From contig CM049312.1 in NCBI GenBank assembly GCA_026874595.1, positions 51,029,429 through 51,093,428 on the forward strand: a stretch of DNA of 64,000 nucleotides, read 5' to 3'. The notes under the pieces are model-generated. The model was not told the origin of the DNA, did no database searches, and was given only the letters and a program-made list of their open reading frames with translations. Both the position numbers and the translations under genes were made by a program. Each line of letters opens with the position of its first letter. Position 1 is the first letter of the stretch. This DNA is from Sipunculus nudus (taxonomy: Eukaryota; Annelida; Sipuncula; Golfingiida; Sipunculidae). Of the stretch, positions 59,013-64,000 are shown in pieces.

Positions 59013-60149
59013 GTATATGCCAAAACACAGTTTTGTGGATACTATGGTTTCACAAGGGTTCCATCACCGCCGCGTTCGTTTCCAGAGAACTCCAAGACCC
59101 TTGGACTCATCTTTCCAAAACCCAGCATACTTATTCGCTCACTTGTGAACTGGTGGGTAACAAAGACTGGTGGGGCCACCTGCAATTGTTTTTGTGCAGT
59201 ATGAATCTTTTATATAGACCAGACAGGTGGCACCACGTACTTTCCCATTTTCATAGAATACATTGATGCCCTTTTCTTAGAAGTGAAAGCAGGAATTATC
59301 ATCCAGAAACTAATTTTTTGACAGATAGCTCCTGTGGCCTTAACCTTTGACCCCAAAATTGATATGGATCATCCACTATTGGCAAGTGAACTATATATTC
59401 AAGATGGAAGACCTGGGATGAAAGTTTGGCTTATAATGCATCCACAGTATCTTTTAATATGCGAGTCCAGTGACCTTGACCTTTGACCTCATGACCCTAG
59501 AACCTATAGGGTTCTTACTTTAGTGGTGGGCCATACATAAGTCATGTTTGAAAACCATATGGCTATCAACACTGGAGATATCATAAGAGGGGTGTGGTTT
59601 TCACCAAATATGGACACATTAAAGGTCAAGGCCACTCTCATGGTAAATGTCATGACCCAAATGTAAATAGACCTCATCCCATAACAAATCTCTCTACATG
59701 TGCATAATATGAAAGAAATCTGTCCATTAGTTTTTGACTTATAATGCTCACAGTACTGTCAAGTGGCAATTATGGGGGTATTAAAAGGCGTAAAAACAAG
59801 AAAAGGATAATAGGTGGCGACACCAGTTTCCGGTATATCGCAAGGCTATCCAAGATCTTCGGTCACCTTGATTTTTGGACCAGTCCATGGAAGCTTACTT
59901 GAGATATTTAAGAATTTGTGTTATTTTCAGCAAAAATGGACCTATTCAAGGTCAAGGTCACTTTCCTAGCATAGGTCATGACCCCATTTTAAATAGGCTT
60001 CGTCCCCTTACCTATATCTATACAAATGTAAAGTTTGAAAAAGATCAGTAAAATATTTTTTGAGTTATCCCGCTCACAAGGTTTTTCTGCGACGGAGGCG
60101 GCGGGACCATGGTGAAACCATAGTATCCCGACTTTGTCTGGGGATACAA
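59013..60149. mobile_element. Two facing GTATCCGCC-type ends with a mixed core
   Basis: The left end (59013, + orientation) is GTATATGCC, AAAAC, ACA, GTTTTGTGGATACTATG. The right end (up to 60149, minus orientation) has the variant hairpin ATAGTATCCCGACTTTGTC and GGGGATAC. Between them lie reversed GGTCAAGGTCAC-type units (59300-59660, 59930-59990) and one GTGGCGACACCAG. Could be two partial elements head to head. Confidence 0.45.
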
Positions 60150-60237
60150 TTATAAGATTCATCTTGTTTATTAGTCCTGTGTAAGGAAGGGGTAGGTTGG
60201 GGGAGGGGTCTCTGTTGTTACTGCTCGTTGTTGAAAA

Positions 60238-62131
60238 CAAGTGACCCATGGGTCATTACGCTCAGCTGACTTGGAAGAGATTCGCAAAAGGAAATTTTAT
60301 CATCTGAATGGTAGTATATACCAATTCAACTGAAGCATCAAACAGATTAACCAACAGGCAAAAACTGTGTCTGTATTTATATATCTCAAAAAATAGAGAA
60401 AAAATGTGTTAACTTTAAAAAAAATACAGGTGGCTCCACCAGTCTGCAGAAACTAATAAAAACACTTAATGGTCAATATCCATGCAAAGAATCATGGTGA
60501 TCTCTGCATTAGTTGTTCAGATACATCAGCTTTTGTATCAAATTTCCCATTATTCTGAGGGATACTTTGGAGTCCTATAGCTTGAAGGATATGGGTAACA
60601 GAGACCTAATTTCAGGTTTCCATGGAGACTTTTCTTGGGTCTCCCTGTGTGTAAAGAATGAAGATTCTAGGTCCAGTCGTTACGATTTGTACCCTGTTGA
60701 CAGATAACTACATCCTTAAAGGTCTCAAAAATAGAGAAAAAAAATTGTAAAAATTTGAAAAAATACAGGTGGTGCCACTAGTCTGCAGGAACTGATGGAA
60801 CACCTCTTGATCAATAAGTATGTAAAAAATCATGACCATCACTGTTGTATTTAATGAGATATTGAAGTTTTTGTATGAATTTTTTTACTATTATGGGGGG
60901 TACTTTGGGGCCCCATAGCTCGAAGGATATTGGTAACATAGACCTAATTTCTGGTTTCTATGGAGACTTTTCATAGGTCTCTCACTGTGTCAAGAATGAA
61001 GATTCTAGGTCCAGTCTCTACGATTTGTGCCCTGTTAACAGATGTTCACATTTTTAAAGGTCTCAAAAATAGAGAAAACAATTCGTAAAAAATCGAAAAA
61101 TACAGGTGGTGCCACTAGTCTGCAGGAACTGATGGAACACCTCTTGATCAATAAGTATGTCAAAATCATGACCATCACTGTTGTATTTAATGAGATATTG
61201 AAGTTTTTGTATGAAATTTTTGACTATTCTGGGGGGTACTTTGGGACCCCATAGCTCGAAGGATATGGGTAACAGAGACCTAATTTCTGGTTTCCGTGGA
61301 GACCTTTTCATAGGTCTCTCACCGTGTCAAGAATGAAGATTCTAGGTACAGTCTTTACGATTGGTGCCCTGTTAACAGATATTCACATTTTTAAAGGTCT
61401 CAAAAACAGAGAAAACAATTCGTAAAAAATCGAAAAATACAGGTGGCACAACCAATCTGCAGAAACTGATGAAACATCTCATGATCAATATGTATGCCAA
61501 AAATCATGACCATCAGTGATGTAGTTAATGAGATATTGAAGTTTTTGTATGAAATTTTTTACTATTCTGGGGGGTACTTTGGGGCCCCATAGCTCAAAGG
61601 ATATGGGTAACAGAGACCCTGATTTCTGGTTTCCATAGAGACTTTTCATAGGTCTCTCACTGTATCAAGAATGAAGATTCTAGGTCCAGCGGTTACGATT
61701 TGTGCCCTGTTAACAGATGTTCACATTTTTAAAGGTCTCAAAAATATAGAAAAAAATTCGTAAAAAATCGAAAAATACAGGTGGTGCCACTAGTCTGCAG
61801 GAACTGATGGAACAAGTCTTGATCAATAAGTATGTCAAAATCATGACCATCACTGTTGTATTTAATGAGATATTGAAGTTTTTGTATGAAATTTTTTACT
61901 ATTCTGGGGGAGGGGGGGTACTTTGGGGCCCCATAGCTCGAAGGATATGGGTAACAGAGACCTAATTTCTGGTTTCCAAGGAGATTTTTCATCGTCCTCT
62001 CAGAATGGCAAGTTACAAGATTCTAGGTCCAGCGGTTACGATTTGTGCCTGGTTAACGGACACACGGACAGACAGACAGACGGACAAAGAGTGATCGCTA
62101 TAGCTCAGCATGACTGAAAGTCAGCTGAGAT
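60238..62131 (-). mobile_element. Helentron-like element with about 335 bp tandem core, reverse
   Basis: On the minus strand: 5' end TTTTATCTCAGCTGACTTTC near 62131 and GTCCGTCTGTCTGTCTGTCC; five core units (boundaries near 61780, 61440, 61100, 60760, 60430) with the same landmarks as 22884-30192; 3' end CAGCTGAGC at about 60261, hairpin GACCCATGGGTC, ACTTG|TTTTC at 60238. The minus-strand short frames in it repeat with the unit. Confidence 0.65.
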
Positions 62132-62279
62132 AAAAATGTTAATTATAAGATTCATCTAGCCTGATCAAGCTCAAATCAGTGGAGAGAGGGCTTGTCCTAG
62201 TGATAGGATTACATAACAGCCTGGGGAGCATAGAGAGCTGCACTGAATGACCTACAGTGACCAAAGTGGACTGCTTGAC

Positions 62280-62993
62280 AATGTAAGGGAATACAACAAG
62301 AGCCTCCAAAAATATTCAATAACTAGCCTAAGTTTACAGCTTTAATTTCCAAATTTCAGATTTTAACAGATTAAATCCTTGTGTACATGCTGTGAAAATT
62401 AAATCCACAGTAATTACAGAAAAAAAGGTGTCGTGCCCAAAGTTGGGACACATTTAAGGTACCAATTTTTTATTTTTGCTAATATTTTAAAAAAATTATA
62501 AGATTTTGATCTAATTTTGGGTATACAATTTAATTTGATAATATTACTAGAAAAAAGTCCTTAGCTTTAACATGTTTTGTGTTGAGTGATCAAATATCTT
62601 TCCTGTTTTTTTACAAAATGCATTATGCTTGAGCACATAACTTTTTAAAATTATGTAATACAGACCTAATTTCTGGCATGTACATAGGAACTATAGAAAG
62701 GAATATTTATGATCAATATGAGGAAAAACAGATGAGTGGTTTTGATATTAGGCAGTCATGAAGTGTGAACATAGGTTTTTAATAAAAAATTGAGGTTTTT
62801 CCTTAATTTCTCAAAGGAACGAAGTCGCAAAGACCCAGTTTTCGGCTTGGTAGGAGATCTTGGGGACATCTAACATCATGCTGAATTTCAGATTCCTAGG
62901 TCTTACAGTTTCAAAACGTGCCACATCTACTGACGGACAGACGGACGGACAATGGACCACCACTATAGCTCAGATGACTTATAGTCAGCTGAG
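62280..62993 (-). mobile_element. AGCTCAG-type element, reverse, 3' end not resolved
   Basis: On the minus strand it starts CTCAGCTGACTATAAGTC at 62993, passes GTCCGTCCGTCTGTCCGTC, and runs through the same core as 37788-38500, to GGCTAGTTATTGAA and GGAGGCTC at about 62305-62330. Confidence 0.6.
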
Positions 62994-63744
62994 TAAAAAA
63001 AAACTGAACAATTTATTCACAATTCATACATTTTCCAGGCTTAAAATTTCATGCCTTAGCAATTACTTTCCATATGCAACCACTCAAAGTTCATAAATCT
63101 TACGGTACCATTACCCTTTGCACGGCCATGTATATATCATATAAATTTATGATTAAATTTTGATTTATTGCGCATGTGGATTATGAAGGGAGGACCAAGT
63201 GAATGATGATGTAATTCTATATGCACTAGTCAACGTCCAAATATGCTTGACAAAAGAAGCATTCTTAAAAAAAAATAAAATGGTGAAACATATGATATGT
63301 TATCACTCCCTTTTACGAGGAAACTATATTCACCACAAAGTTAAATACATGTTAAGAATAAAGAAGTATTTAAATACTTCATAATAAAGGCTTATTGCAC
63401 TGATATGTAAGAGTTCATACAAGAATGTCTGTAATGATGTGAAAATAAATATATTATCTGAAACTGAGATTGAATGAATATCCTTGCATTTATTAGACAC
63501 TTAGGCCTATAAGTGAAAAAAAAATATACTGGTTTTTATTATTAAATCAAGGAACCAAATTTGTTATTTTTAGATTTTTAAAGAAGTAAAGGAAAGAGAA
63601 TATAATCTGATATCACTGACGATGTCTTATTCATGTCTGTTTACTTTGCTCTCCCGGTCTTTGGGTCGGTTTAGCCTGTGCTGAAATCCCTTCAGCGTTT
63701 TGCGGGGCTTTGCAGAACCTGTCAGTGTTTTAGTTTCAAATAAA
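62994..63744. other. AT-rich DNA, nothing recognised
   Basis: No coding, tandem or inverted-repeat structure that I can support. Confidence 0.45.
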
Positions 63745-64000
63745 CAAGGCCTACAGGCCTAATGCAAACATATGCAGTGGGATATACATTGGGTGTAATG
63801 CTTCCATGCTGGACCGTTACTTTTCAAGTACATGTGTGATATGCATATGTATAATGTAAGTACTGAACATTTTGAACCCGAGTACATGCACCAATTACAC
63901 AAACGTCACTGCTGAACTATTGGCACGAGTGCACACAACACAAAAATGATTGTAGGTGGCACCACCAGTCTTGTGTACGAGAAAGCCATCAAAGATGTAT
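63745..64000 (-). mobile_element. GCGAACCTGT-type element, reverse, runs off the window
   Basis: On the minus strand it ends GCATTAGGCCTGTAGGCC then TTG|TTTA, the same 3' end as at 11523 and 28864. Upstream it has TAGTACTTGCATT-like and GGTGGTGCCACC-like core sequence. The 5' end is beyond the window. Confidence 0.6.

Noticed and set aside
60238-62131. A conserved minus-strand gene with repeated domains
   Set aside because: Similar short frames (for example around 61063-61311 and 61738-61992) come from the 335 bp tandem core and contain no known domain.

Overview
The window is eukaryotic nuclear DNA: canonical GT-AG introns, a conserved animal gene, LINE and SINE remnants and dense interspersed repeats. 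The repeat style (Helitron/Helentron-like elements with tandem-repeat cores, stretches of GTCC repeats, GC-rich hairpin ends in an AT-rich background) fits a mollusc, most likely a bivalve. That assignment is inference; no species can be named from the sequence alone.

The only host gene I can support is the 3' two thirds of VPS53 on the + strand, a subunit of the GARP and EARP tethering complexes. Eleven exons lie between 164 and 57144 and join in one consistent reading frame for 467 codons, ending with the family's basic C-terminus ([14 protein letters not shown]) and TAG at 57142-57144. The 5' exons and promoter are outside the window. The introns total about 55 kb and are almost entirely repeats.

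Two kinds of repeat dominate. First, minisatellites sit just inside the 5' ends of introns: 30 bp units (312-1597), 47 bp (14061-20180), 44 bp (22104-22725), 90 bp (30598-35555), about 46 bp (36600-36735), about 45 bp (44724-45185) and 73 bp (about 48300-54100). In two of them (47 bp and 90 bp) the unit carries the exon's own last bases plus its GTAAGT donor, so the real 5' splice site has been copied dozens of times. The 90 bp array runs 54 periods with no net length change and includes the last 65 bp of exon 4. Second, at least six repeat families share one architecture: a 5' terminal hairpin or inverted repeat, a tandem core, a subterminal copy of the 5' inverted repeat, a short hairpin, then CTAG or CTTG directly followed by T-rich target. 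This matches the known layout of Helentron-type Helitron-like elements. They are nested up to three deep (22884-30192) and split each other and older repeats.

Other mobile DNA includes a LINE fragment whose C-terminal codons expanded into a 49 bp minisatellite (11885-13290), a tRNA-derived SINE (13296-13545, minus strand), two nearly identical dead LINE reverse-transcriptase fragments trapped in the 47 bp array and duplicated with it (1778 bp unit), a pogo/Tigger-like transposon relic (54744-55969), and TA-flanked inverted-repeat elements at 20394-21644, 46517-47586 (holding a 5S rRNA-like stretch) and 56474-56841. Downstream of VPS53 (57145-64000) I see only repeats and unassigned AT-rich DNA. 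The long minus-strand open frames in the arrays are products of repeat units divisible by three, not genes.
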